Origin: Kalmanozyma brasiliensis GHG001
Lineage: Eukaryota; Basidiomycota; Ustilaginomycetes; Ustilaginales
Direction of reading: 5' to 3'
Length of the DNA: 64,000 nt
NCBI RefSeq assembly: GCF_000497045.1
Contig: NW_015961970.1
Span: 2,075,706 to 2,139,705, forward strand
A model generated the notes under the pieces. It was not told the DNA's origin and did not search any database. It worked only from the letters and a program-made list of their open reading frames with translations. This document shows positions 48,101 through 56,976 of the stretch, one piece after another. The position numbers were made by a program, and so were the translations under genes. Positions within the stretch are counted from its first letter, which is position 1. Every line of letters starts with the position of its first letter.

Positions 48101-49974
48101 ACGGCTACTTCCGACTCGAGCCCATCATTGTCGGTCGCGACTGTGTGGTCAACACCTTTACCCAGATCTCGCCCGGTGCTAGGCTGGCCGACGGTACGGT
48201 GTGGGGTCCCCAGTCCTCTTCGCACGAGGAGCCGTCGTCGGATGCCTACGCTGCCTATAACCGCAACAATGCTCCTCAGCCCCACTGGGCGCTGATGGTG
48301 CTGATCGGCTGGCCCATCATCTTCCTCGTTCGTTTCGCCTGCTACGTGCCGTGGTTTGCATCGCTGTTCATGCTCCTTTCGCAGCCATTCGCCTTCGACC
48401 ACCACGACAGTGTCAAAGGTGTCATTGCTTGGTTCGCCTACCCGCGTCGGATCGGCTGGCATTACGTCGCTCGAGTTGTGCGAAATGGTATGCCGCCGCT
48501 CATCAACTTGGCCCTCGGTATCCTTGTCAAACGCATGCTCGGCCTCAACAAGGAGGGCTCGATGCGCAACGCCACGCAGTACGCGCTCTTCCGTCGATGG
48601 ATGAACCAGCAGCTGCTCTCGCAGCCGCGAGTGCGTCGCGCCCTCGCCATTCTGGGTACTCACTACGAGATGACCTCGGTCATCTTCCGTGCGATGGGCG
48701 CACGTGTCGGCAAGCGCGTCTACTGGCCAGGCTCGAGCATCTACTGCCCTGACCCTGAGCTTCTCGAGATCGGTGACGATGTGGTGTTCGGCTCGCGTTC
48801 GGAAGTGTTCACCTCGGACAGCATCGGCTGGGCGCGCGTTCGTGTGGGACGAGGTGCCATGATTGCGGATCGAGTCGTGCTGCTCCCAGGAACCATCATC
48901 GGCAAGCAGTGTGTCATGGGCTCTGGTGCCTTGGCCCGACGAAACGGTCACTACGAGGAAGGCAGTGTGTGGATGGGTTCAAAGCACGGAGAAGCCGTCA
49001 GCTTCGGCAAGGCCGTCCCCGAGAAGAGCGAGACTGGCCTTTCGTCCGACGCCAGCGAAGAGACCATTACTCCCTTCGGACGCGCTTTCTACAAGCGACA
49101 GGCCAACTTCTTTGTCTTCCCGTACCTCATGTTGGTGGTCATCAACGTGGGCATGACCATCTTCTCCTCGGCGTACTGGGCGACCGCTGCTGTCGGCACG
49201 GTGCTCGTGCTCAACCTGCTACGAAAGCACTTCGAGTATTCGTCGATTGGCTTCCTGTTTGACGACCACTGGTACCGGCCCGGCCTGATCTACGCCGTGA
49301 TTGCCATCCTGTTCGTCGTCATCCTGACGATCCAGGCCATCCTGGCTTTCGCTTGGACGATTGCCACGAAATGGGCCGTGATTGGCCGACGTCGCGAAGG
49401 CCGCTACGACTGGGACAAGTCGTCGTACTGTCAACGCTGGCAGCTTCATCTCACGTTGCAAAAGCTCCTCGGACGCGGATTCGGCGGTCACATCTACGGC
49501 AACATCTCTGGTACGGCGTTTGCAGTGTGGTACTTGCGAGCGCTGGGTGCCAAGATCGGCAAGGATTGCGCCATCTGGGCTGGTGGCAAGCCATCGCTGC
49601 AGCTGACCGAGCCGGAGCTCGTGTCGATGGGCGATCGCGTCAGCATTGACGACTGCTCGGTGGTGGCGCACATCAACTCGCGAGGTCGATTCAGCCTGAA
49701 CAAGCTGCGCATTGGGGACGGATGCGCGATGCGAACAGGCAGTCGACTGCTTTCAGGTGCTAGCATGGAACCTCGCTCGATGCTGCTCGAGCACACGCTT
49801 GTAGCATCAGGAGAGATTGCCGAAGCAGGCGCCGTGTACGCCGGCTGGCCCGCTCGTCAGCTGCGAGTGCGCAAGGCGCATCGTAACGGGGGCATTCACG
49901 GCGAGATGTCGGCTGGCAGCAGCACAACCAACCTCCATCAACAAGCACCGCCTCCCGGCTACTTTGGACAATGA
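45178..49974 (+). CDS. NRPS-like membrane synthetase: adenylation, carrier, and three membrane-linked hexapeptide-repeat domains
   Basis: 1598 residues, uninterrupted. Residues about 20-560 are an adenylate-forming domain with LVLHTSGTSGKKKVVPYS (near 202-219), PSYGMTECMPIA (near 346), YITGRSKEIINKGGEVVSP and the C-terminal Lys motif PKNQAGKPLR. Residues about 690-765 are a carrier domain with FFLLGGNSLLLGRLV; Ser721 should take phosphopantetheine. Then come hydrophobic pairs near 805-885, 1030-1070 and 1305-1400, alternating with three left-handed beta-helix (hexapeptide) regions near 920-1010, 1165-1275 and 1445-1570. The A-T-membrane/tandem-C plan is that of epsilon-poly-lysine synthetases (Pls) and related enzymes. 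The A domain resembles acyl-CoA/oxalate-CoA ligases, so substrate is open. No biosynthetic partners flank it. Confidence 0.85.
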   Translation: MSADFPLGFLYSLPPRPKTKSLGDHIAEHVTDNGRISTLIDCLPSTSNPALWSPDLSRPPLEHRHIKSFVTNFILPCSPSRAPLGPNDRVMMALPTGPENALALLSVAAYHTCAPVNASCTAGELRDDAVRLRARAVVTTRDAVERLGLHALRDQDDMEIIFVDPRSSGPAGLFDMALLGENTIASTAGRRPSAPHGLEHQSLVLHTSGTSGKKKVVPYSLRHLIIGTCCVVYSWDLRPESVNMNMMPLFHVGGIVRNLWSPVFSAGSAIMCAGFDANAWWPLAKQLGATWYYAAPTMHHAILASKPEGIDASRETNIKMIANAAGGLLPSLAIQLKETFIGCAVLPSYGMTECMPIASPPTNYQLDRPGCSGVACGPDLSIRDPFDKERELPVGQTGAVSVRGLPTFSGYEVSADPFEPLDTSAFSSEGWFDSGDMGHMDADGYLYITGRSKEIINKGGEVVSPFEVEEAITQACSDRVKQCLAFSIEHNVLQETIGVVVVPVPNQPRVGLAELHNMLRSHLHPSKWPFAAVYMDDVPKNQAGKPLRIKLGTRLGIGPLSDDVPPLQRHFEAKAPGKEVPLSEPIPCNLVSVDVRAVERACYRIPGIIEAAVRQRRDGSPEAFIQVEEDADYDAADIDRALAQVLHGYVVPNPLHVFRQPLAKNHGQIDFDTMEAEVRRQNASSMTRTALIVRDIIARLLDTEAGSITAESDFFLLGGNSLLLGRLVHLIRKETGVSLEVSTLFINSTIAGIADLVDDEQGDIEEEEDDFYDGYDDKGALGASYAAHRYDEDEDVAFQSHGYKPRSQTHPWVIFIQAIPFLFFYPFKAAWTWTVILHGLAFSAFYIRDIFWERVGALLASIVVARLTSRIICPITAIAFKWLVIGRYRPGKYPMWCNYHLRWWIVNQSLKTAGKGLFAMTPGLQKTYYRLLGMSIGSDVKIDQFAKIAEHDLITIHDGARIDKCLVRGFCVERDGYFRLEPIIVGRDCVVNTFTQISPGARLADGTVWGPQSSSHEEPSSDAYAAYNRNNAPQPHWALMVLIGWPIIFLVRFACYVPWFASLFMLLSQPFAFDHHDSVKGVIAWFAYPRRIGWHYVARVVRNGMPPLINLALGILVKRMLGLNKEGSMRNATQYALFRRWMNQQLLSQPRVRRALAILGTHYEMTSVIFRAMGARVGKRVYWPGSSIYCPDPELLEIGDDVVFGSRSEVFTSDSIGWARVRVGRGAMIADRVVLLPGTIIGKQCVMGSGALARRNGHYEEGSVWMGSKHGEAVSFGKAVPEKSETGLSSDASEETITPFGRAFYKRQANFFVFPYLMLVVINVGMTIFSSAYWATAAVGTVLVLNLLRKHFEYSSIGFLFDDHWYRPGLIYAVIAILFVVILTIQAILAFAWTIATKWAVIGRRREGRYDWDKSSYCQRWQLHLTLQKLLGRGFGGHIYGNISGTAFAVWYLRALGAKIGKDCAIWAGGKPSLQLTEPELVSMGDRVSIDDCSVVAHINSRGRFSLNKLRIGDGCAMRTGSRLLSGASMEPRSMLLEHTLVASGEIAEAGAVYAGWPARQLRVRKAHRNGGIHGEMSAGSSTTNLHQQAPPPGYFGQ

Positions 49975-51079
49975 GCTATCGTAGACCTTCCGTTGCCACT
50001 TTTCATTCACTGCATTGCATCTTGATATCTCGCGCATCTCAACCACTCGACACGATCATTTCACATATAGGCGTTGCATTCGTTGCGCCGATCGAACTCC
50101 TCTTTTCTCGGTCCAGTTCTTCCAAGATCCAATTGCATCGCTTTGTTCTCACACACTAGCATGTCGTGCTTTGGCGTGCTAGCGTGCTTCCCCATATCAA
50201 TGAACAATCTCTCGTTATCCTCATCACCAAGACTGAATGTGGACTGTGAAACGGTGAGGGTGCTGCGGTCTCCGCCTCAGCCAGAACGGAGATGACATTC
50301 AGCTGAATCTCGAGCTGTCTGCCTGCATAGCCGCTGACAGTCGCTTTCGCGCTGTGTTCTTCGTGGTCGCCACGCCTGATCGGCAGCGCGGCTTTGCATT
50401 GCGGAGCAGATCCTGCCGTTCGAAGCGTTAGACCGGCGAAGGCGCAGATGCAGGAACCGCTTCGACGGCATCTATGGTGCACGCTGAGGATTGGATCGGG
50501 CGACCTCGCCCCGAGGCGGTCAAGAAGGTCTGCCTGCCCGCGGAGGAAGAAAAATTGACTTTGAACAACACTTGCTGCTCAACTGCCTGAGTCGCGTGAG
50601 GAGGGTCCAAAACAACTTCGCCTTCTGCTGCCGCCTTTTTTGACTGAGCTTTTTGCAAGCCAGCTTGCCGGTTTGGGCAGCTTCCACCGCCGGAAGGATG
50701 TCTTCCGCCTGTCCCTCACAGCCTGAGCCTCAAGCGGAGCGACAAAAGCGTCGTCAGCGTCGTCAAAAAGTGTTGCGCATTCGTGAACATCTGTCCTTCT
50801 TGCCATCATCATCTCTGCCTTCCACGCCAAGCATTCACTTCGAAAGCGTCGTTGATCGTCGTCTTGCATCCCAGAAGAAGCTAGGAGAGCGCGCACGGTT
50901 CGTCAGCTTTTCTTCTTGTCGAGCGATCGCGTCGATTTTCTGGTAACGCTTAATTTCGGTTGTGTGCGTAAGTTGGCTGCTCCAGCCTCGCTTTGCTTGA
51001 TGGACCCGCCGCTGACATGAAGATCTGCGCTGCTTTTGACTTTGTATGCTGCATCCCTCCCACCATCAACGGTTGACAG
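49975..51079. other. intergenic, upstream of the aminopeptidase gene
   Basis: 1.1 kb between two plus-strand genes. No coding, RNA or repeat feature is supported. Sequence after 50950 becomes C/T-rich on plus and is probably the promoter/leader of the aminopeptidase. Confidence 0.5.
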
Positions 51080-51244
51080 ATGAAACCGTCCTCGCTCCTT
51101 TCACTTTCCGCCGTCCGAGCCTATCCAGCTTCGCACTTCACTCGCCCAGCTCTCCGGTCCATTCCCGCCAAGACCGCCACCGTTTCTTCCCTCAGGAGCA
51201 GCAACGCGCTTCAACGTCCCCTCGTCTCGAGCGATCCCACAAAG
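51080..51244 (+). CDS. candidate 5' exon of the aminopeptidase encoding a mitochondrial-like presequence
   Basis: An ATG at 51080 opens 55 codons (MKPSSLLSLSAVRAY..., rich in Ser, Arg and Ala, one acidic residue near the end) and runs into a good donor, AAG|GTATGC at 51245. The phase-0 acceptor in the open frame before the conserved domain is CTGGCAG ending at 51464. Joining 51080-51244 to 51465-54347 would give 1015 residues. A start at 51046 spliced to the CTAG acceptor at 51525 is also in frame. The exon is plausible but unproven. Confidence 0.5.
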
Positions 51245-51557
51245 GTATGCATCTTTCCCAAATCATCTGGATGAGGTAGACGTTGTCGACAAACCTTGTT
51301 TGCCAACCCGCCATCTCCTTCTCAGCCTTGGTGTGATGCCGCCGCCGCCGCCCGTTTCGCTCTCCTTCAAAAAAGCTCATCTTCTTCTCGTCTCTTGCTT
51401 TCTTGCTGCCATCCTTGCGATCCTCTGGCCTTTCCGAACCCATTCGGTATCTACCACCTGGCAGTCGCTTCAATCAGCAGCTTGCTCAACTTTCTTCATC
51501 CGAACTCACGCAACTTGTTCGCTAGCCGAGCCCGCTTTCGCCCCGGTCTCTTCCGCC

Positions 51558-54347
51558 ATGACCGACGCTTCCGACGCATCCAAATGGTTCCGCCTGCCTC
51601 GCAGTGTGGTCCCCACCCACTACGATATCACCCTCAAGTCTGATCTTGAAGCCCTTCAGTTCTCGGGAACTGCTACCATCGACCTTGATGTTCTCGAGGA
51701 CACGGACTCGATCGTCTTTAACGCTGCTGCCAAGCTTCACCTCAGCAAGTCGCTCGTGCTCAGCCAGGCGCTCAAGACCGACAACAAGAGCATCGTCGCC
51801 CTTGATGTGGACACTAAGCACGAACGCGCTACCGCCAAGCTTCCCAACGCTCTGCCCAAGGGCTCCAAGGCACAGCTTGTCGTCGCTTTCGCCAGCGACA
51901 TTGACAGCAGCATGATGGGCTACTACCGTTCCACCTGGGAGCACGAGGGCAAGAAGGGCTACTACGCTCTCACCCAGTTCGAGCCTACTGCTGCTCGACG
52001 TGCTATCCCCACGTGGGACGAGCCCAACCTCAAAGCCACCTACACCTTCCGAATGATCCACCGAAAGGACACCACCGCGCTCGCCAACATGAACGTCGTC
52101 AGCTCCAAGGACATCTCGCAGGTTGAGCAGGACAAGCTTCTCCGCGCTTCCGAGCTCGGTCTGGACCAGGCTTCGCTCAGCGCCGGAAAGACCGAGGGCA
52201 AGACGGAAGGCAAGACCGAAGTCTCCAGCACCGCTTCCAACGACTGGACGCTCACCGAATTTGCCACCACTCCCAAGGTCTCGACCTACCTGGTGGCATG
52301 GGCCAACGGTCCCTTTGTTCACCTCGAGAGCAGCTACACCAGTCCTCTCACCGGCAAGGTCATTCCCATGAAGGTCTACACCACCCCCGAATACATTCAC
52401 CAGGCTCAGTACGCTCTCGACGTCAAAATAAAGGTCTTGCCCGAGTACGAGCGCGTTTTCGATGTTGCCTATCCCTTGCCCAAGCTCGACACGCTCGTTG
52501 CTTCCGATTTCGATGCCGGCGCCATGGAGAACTGGGGTCTGATCACGGGTCGTACCTCGGTCTACCTTTACGACCCCGAGAAGTCCGGCCTCCAGGGCCA
52601 GAAGCGAACCGCCGGTGTTCAGTCGCACGAGGTCGCTCATCAGTGGTTCGGTAACATTGCCACGCTCGACTGGTGGGACAACCTCTGGCTCAACGAGGCT
52701 TTCGCCACGCTTATGGGCGAGGTCGTTATTCTGGACCGATGCTTCCCCGAGTGGGAGTCCGCTTCCGAGTTCATCAATGTCCACCTGGACCGAGCTCTCG
52801 ACCTCGACGGCAAGCGATCCAGTCACCCCATCGAGGTGCCTCTGCAGGGTGAGAATGTCGAGGACGCCATCAACCAGGTGTTCGACGCCATCTCGTACTC
52901 CAAGGGCGCCAGTGTGCTCCGCATGCTTTCCAACATGATTGGCGAAGATGTGTTCCTCAAGGGTGTGTCGATCTACCTCAAGAAGCACCTCTACTCGAAC
53001 GCTGTCACCAAGGATCTCTGGAACGGCATCAGCGAGTCGTCGGGTCGCGACATTGCTTCCATCATGGCCAACTGGATCTTGAAGCAGGGTTTCCCTGTCC
53101 TCACTGTCACCGAGGAGGCGGACGGTCTGCGCATCAAGCAGAACCGTTTCCTCTCGACGGGTGACCCGACCCCTCAGGAGGACGAGACGCTCTGGTACGT
53201 GCCTCTCATGCTCAAGACGGTCGGTGCCGACGGCAAGGTGTCGGTCGATCGCGAGGCATTCCTCAACAGCGAGCGTGAGGTCAAGCTTCCGCTTGCCAAC
53301 GCCAAGGACACCACCTACAAGCTCAACGCCGAGACCATCGGTGTCTACCGCGTGGCCTACTCGCCCGAGCGTCTCGCCAAGCTCGGTGAGGAGGCTGCCA
53401 AGACCAACTCGGGCTTCTCGCTTGAGGACCGTGTCGGTTTGGTCTCGGACGCCTTCACTCTCGCTTCCGCTGGCTACGGCAAGACCTCGGGCGGTCTCTC
53501 GCTGCTCAAGGCGCTGCGAAACGACCCCACCTACCTGGTCAACTCGGCGTCGTCGCTCAACATTGGCACGCTCAGCAGTGCCTGGTGGGAGCAGGACGCC
53601 AAGGTGCAGACGGCCATCAAGAAGCTGCGTGCCGACATCTTTGGTCCTACGGCCAAGAAGCTCGGCTTCGAATTCGGCGCCAACGATTCGCCCGACCTCA
53701 AGCAGCTTCGTGCCGTCGCCATCGCCGCCGCTGCCAACGGTGAGGACGAATGGACGCTCTCCGAGATCAAGAAGCGTTTCGACGCGTACATTGCTACGGG
53801 CGACGAGAGCCAGATCCACCCGGATCTGCTGCGCACCGTCTTCACGCGTGCCGTCAAGTACGGTGGCGAGAAGGAGTACGAAGCCGTCCTCGCGATCTAC
53901 AGGAAGCCGCAGACGCCGACGCACAAGATCGCCTCGATGCTCGCCCTGGGCGAGGCGTCGGACGAGAAGCTGCTCGAGCGCACCGTCGACTTCCTCTACG
54001 GCGGCGAGGTCAAGGAGCAGGACTTTATGTACTTCTTCGCCGCTCTCTCCGGCAACCCCAAGGGCAGGAGGATCATCTGGGAGGCCACCAAGACCAGGTG
54101 GGACGTGCTCTCCAAGCGCTTCGCCGGCAACTTTTCGCTCAGCCGCTTGATCGAGTACTCGTTCAGCGCGTTTAGCAGTGAGAAGGACGCCCAGGACGTG
54201 GAGAACTTCTTCAAGGACAAGGACACGGCCAAGTTCAGCATGGGCCTCAGCCAAGGGCTGGATGCGGTTAGGGCGAAGGCCAGGTGGGTCGAGCGCGACG
54301 CAAAGGACGTCGAGGAGTGGTTGCGCGCCAACGGTTACCTTGCTTAG
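51558..54347 (+). CDS. APE2: M1-family zinc aminopeptidase (Ape2/Aap1, puromycin-sensitive type)
   Basis: 929 residues from the ATG at 51558 (MTDASDASKWFRLPRSVVPT), where family homology begins. It removes N-terminal residues from peptides. Motifs are complete: GAMENWGLITGR (substrate N-terminus binding), the zinc site HEVAHQWFGN with the third ligand in NLWLNEAFATLMGE, and YSKGASVLRM. The C-terminal ERAP-type helical domain (WYVPLMLK, then helices to the end) is present and the protein closes with NGYLA. A short Lys/Glu/Gly repeat (KTEGKTEGKTE, near 212-222) is inserted in the N-terminal domain. Upstream the frame stays open to 51300, including an ATG at 51336; a spliced 5' exon at 51080 is also possible. 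Confidence 0.95.
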   Translation: MTDASDASKWFRLPRSVVPTHYDITLKSDLEALQFSGTATIDLDVLEDTDSIVFNAAAKLHLSKSLVLSQALKTDNKSIVALDVDTKHERATAKLPNALPKGSKAQLVVAFASDIDSSMMGYYRSTWEHEGKKGYYALTQFEPTAARRAIPTWDEPNLKATYTFRMIHRKDTTALANMNVVSSKDISQVEQDKLLRASELGLDQASLSAGKTEGKTEGKTEVSSTASNDWTLTEFATTPKVSTYLVAWANGPFVHLESSYTSPLTGKVIPMKVYTTPEYIHQAQYALDVKIKVLPEYERVFDVAYPLPKLDTLVASDFDAGAMENWGLITGRTSVYLYDPEKSGLQGQKRTAGVQSHEVAHQWFGNIATLDWWDNLWLNEAFATLMGEVVILDRCFPEWESASEFINVHLDRALDLDGKRSSHPIEVPLQGENVEDAINQVFDAISYSKGASVLRMLSNMIGEDVFLKGVSIYLKKHLYSNAVTKDLWNGISESSGRDIASIMANWILKQGFPVLTVTEEADGLRIKQNRFLSTGDPTPQEDETLWYVPLMLKTVGADGKVSVDREAFLNSEREVKLPLANAKDTTYKLNAETIGVYRVAYSPERLAKLGEEAAKTNSGFSLEDRVGLVSDAFTLASAGYGKTSGGLSLLKALRNDPTYLVNSASSLNIGTLSSAWWEQDAKVQTAIKKLRADIFGPTAKKLGFEFGANDSPDLKQLRAVAIAAAANGEDEWTLSEIKKRFDAYIATGDESQIHPDLLRTVFTRAVKYGGEKEYEAVLAIYRKPQTPTHKIASMLALGEASDEKLLERTVDFLYGGEVKEQDFMYFFAALSGNPKGRRIIWEATKTRWDVLSKRFAGNFSLSRLIEYSFSAFSSEKDAQDVENFFKDKDTAKFSMGLSQGLDAVRAKARWVERDAKDVEEWLRANGYLA

Positions 54348-54921
54348 ACCAGGGATGTAGAATTGGTTGAAGTGAAACATAATGAAGAGATCGTGTTACA
54401 CATGTTGTGGATGATGGTGTGGGTTGATGAGGCTAAGGGTCTCACATGAGGACCTGCATAGCGATAAAACGACGAGATGATCGGATGAAGAGGGGGTCGA
54501 CGGTGTGGGAGGTGTTGCCACGCAGGGGTGTGGCGACAACAGGACCCACCCAGCCGTGTGATGGCGACTGTGCAGACGGGCTTCGTTCGGAGACGACGTC
54601 CGGAAGCCACCTACGCTTCATCACACGGAGAGACTGATGAGGCAGGGCAGGCAATTGTGGTGGGTTGTAGCTCGAGATGAATGGCAGAGGTGGCATGGCG
54701 ACTGCCGTGCTGTTGTGCTGCAAGAACTCGCGCTGGTGTGATACAGAGGCGCTGTGCTGGCGCGGACGGCCGTCTCAACAACGAAGGGCACGAGTCAGGG
54801 TAGGTCACAGAGGTACGACACACGCATATAAACGGTCGCCTCTCGTCGACATCCCCCGTCTCCTCTCCACAGCATTTCTACCCTCTTTCGCCCCCCAATC
54901 CACCTCTGACATTCCATCAAG
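54348..54921. promoter_or_regulatory. intergenic, promoter of the secreted protein at 54922
   Basis: 574 bp. TATAAA at 54827-54832 (context GCATATAAACGG) lies about 90 bp before the next ATG and is followed by a C/T-rich leader. No other feature is seen. Confidence 0.55.
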
Positions 54922-55453
54922 ATGTTCAAACCTACTCTTCTTCTCCTCACGCTCCTTCTGGCCCTCGTCTCCACCTCCTTTGTTTCAGCGGGCCACCTCG
55001 TGCCGGACATCGGCACCTCTCGCTCGCACCCTGCCTATCCGTTTCCTCGCGAACCGCTCTTCGCCTGCGTCATCCGATCTGCATCCTGCCGAAGCACCTC
55101 GAACTACCTCTCGCTGCACTACGACCCTGCACTTTACCTCAAGACGTGTCACCACGAGGGAGGCGTCAAAGGCTTCTTCCACCGCCTCCTGCCGTTTGGT
55201 CGCAACGGCGGTGTCTTTACCAACACCTTCTGGGTCGAGGGCTCCGGGATTAGGGTCAATTGGACCCCTCGCGGCGTTCAGGAGGTAAGCACAAGCGTCA
55301 CATAAATAAAGGGGGCAAGATTGACTGACAGATGTTTCGTGTGAGATCGTGCAGACGCTCGAGGATGGCATCAACCTCAAGACCAGATGCAACGCCCATG
55401 TGACGTGCGCTAGAGCTGAAGACGTCGATCGAAAGTGCTTCCCCAAGAACTAG
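54922..55453 (+). CDS. small secreted cysteine-rich protein (two exons)
   Basis: Exons 54922-55284 and 55355-55453 join in phase 0 across a 70-bp intron (GAG|GTAAGC ... GTGCAG) to give 153 residues. A strong signal peptide covers about 1-23 (MFKPTLLLLTLLLALVSTSFVSA). The mature protein has six Cys: three in the first exon (PLFACVIRSASC, LYLKTC) and three in exon 2 (TRCNAHVTC, DRKCFPKN at the end), an even number consistent with three disulfides. One NWT sequon (exon 1) could be glycosylated. I recognise no family. Size, secretion signal, Cys content and TATA promoter are typical of smut effector candidates. Without splicing the last three Cys would be missed. Confidence 0.85.
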
Positions 55454-55873
55454 ACGTCAAACCCACGATAGCCTAGCCACGAGCCACTGCCCAATCATGC
55501 CTCTCTTTGTCGCTAGAACTCGTCCGCACATACCTTGAATCATCTCTGTCCTTACTCGAGACTGATGTGTGCAGCTGTGTGATCGAGAGTGGCTGCAGAC
55601 CGAGCTGTGGAAGATTGATGTGCCCTGTGCTGCTGTGCTTCGACGACATAGAAAAACTTCGTGGACGATCTGCATCACGCCAGGTTCACGAGGAGGGTTG
55701 CAGCATGTCTCTTTGCTTAGAGCGTGCCGGCGCTCAGATGGCTATCACCGACAGTCTGCTTTGCACTCGACCGTGCCTGCGTGGGAGGACTCATGGGTGG
55801 AGAGCGATCGCATTACCAGGAAGCATGCTGTCGCCAGGCAAAAGGTGCATATCGAGAAAGCAGGATTCCCGGA
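55454..55873. other. intergenic between convergent secreted genes
   Basis: 420 bp between two convergent stop codons. Several short frames exist on plus, but they overlap the minus-strand gene and lack signal peptides or recognisable features. Confidence 0.55.
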
Positions 55874-56385
55874 CTATCCTCCTTCATTCGACCTCACACT
55901 TCCGTGCACGATCTTCTCTTCCTCACCGCCAGGGGGCTTCTGCAGTCCAGGTCCCATCCCAAACGTCGTACACTTCTCCTCATCCCAACAGCGCACCCTT
56001 CCCTCGCCTACATGAGGCTTGATGTATCGCTCCAGCCAATAGGCGTCCAGCGTCCTAGCGTCGATATCAAACAGCTGCTGCTTCAGAGGGCTATCCGCGC
56101 TAATGGAGACGAGGGCCAACTGGGTGGGAAGCGAGGTAGGCGGGCAGGGGGAGAAGTGGATGCCCTTTTCGGGTGAGGTCAGGTCTCCCAGTGGGAAGGT
56201 TGATGGAAGGGCTGTGATGGCAAAGACGAAGGAGGGGGTGAGTGATGAGCAGGATCGGAGGAGTGAGAGGCGAAAGCAGGGAACTTACAGCAGACTGCGA
56301 TGGTGTCGGGCTGAGGCGCGACTGCAGCGCCCGAGACCACGGTGTGGAGGCTGAAGAGAACGGCGAAAAAGACCGGGGTCTGCAT
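55874..56385 (-). CDS. small secreted protein (two exons)
   Basis: Minus-strand exons 56289-56385 and 55874-56211 join across a 77-bp intron (CTGCT|GTAAGT ... CATCACAG) with a codon split after its first base, giving 144 residues. The signal peptide is MQTPVFFAVLFSLHTVVSGA. The mature part has four Cys (IAVC, HFSPC, RVRC, EEKC), a helical middle (SADSPLKQQLFDIDARTLD) and an aromatic/basic stretch YWLERYIKPHVGEGRVRCW. No family is recognised. A TATA-like sequence (GATAAAAGC on minus, 56456-56464) is about 75 bp upstream. Exon 1 read through ends after 68 residues, and exon 2 alone has no start, so the gene is easy to miss. It faces the other small secreted gene. Confidence 0.78.
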
Positions 56386-56976
56386 GGTGGTCGGTGATGG
56401 TTGACGCTTTCGAGGAGAGGCTGGTGAAGGGATTGATGGACTGTGTTACGGGCGCTGCTTTTATCGTCCTTGCTGCATCGAGCGGGTGTGCACCAAGATC
56501 ACAAGGCAGCAGAGACGAGATGAAGTTTTGTTGTCGGCCTTATCGTCAACATTGTGGCGGGCTGATTTGGGCGATGCTGGGCGTGATGCTGAGAGCATTC
56601 GGCGACAATGACCATTGATATCCGTGGGAACAGCCCCACCTAGCCCTCGGTGAAACTTTCGTTCCAGCACAATTGTTCTCACGCCGTCACTCGAAGGGTT
56701 CCGACGGGTGCATTTCCAGCGACACCGACATGTGACGACGCTGTTGTATCTCATCTCCCCACGCTTTCGCGTGACAACCCGCAGGGAAAGGCTTGGAGAA
56801 CGTCGGCACGCCCACCGTGGCACAAATTGAGGCTGTTGATGGTTTTCAGTGAGGCTCAATGAAGGGCCACAGGGGACTGAGTGTCCCGCGTGTGTTCTCA
56901 GAACAGGAGGCCATATATATCCTTGGTATTTGACGATCACAGCATGCGATCCACAGCGAAGTCTGGTAGCGAGTGT
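56386..56976. other. intergenic, promoter of the minus-strand secreted gene
   Basis: 591 bp. It contains the TATA-like element at 56456-56464 (read on minus) and, further right, the 3' region of the minus-strand gene at 56977. A short ATATAT run at 56913-56920 has no clear role. No gene is supported. Confidence 0.5.

Noticed and set aside
46876..48951. A 691-codon antisense frame within the synthetase gene
   Set aside because: By-product of codon bias; composition is His/Asp/Arg-rich without motifs, and the sense frame is clearly coding.
51522..54380. A 952-codon open frame antisense to the aminopeptidase gene
   Set aside because: It mirrors the strongly biased codon use of the sense gene; its translation is Leu/Val/Gly-rich with no domain. 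The sense strand has complete M1 motifs.
55507..56022. A 171-codon plus-strand frame with several Cys between the convergent secreted genes
   Set aside because: No signal peptide; it overlaps the second exon of the minus-strand secreted gene, which has better splice and coding evidence.
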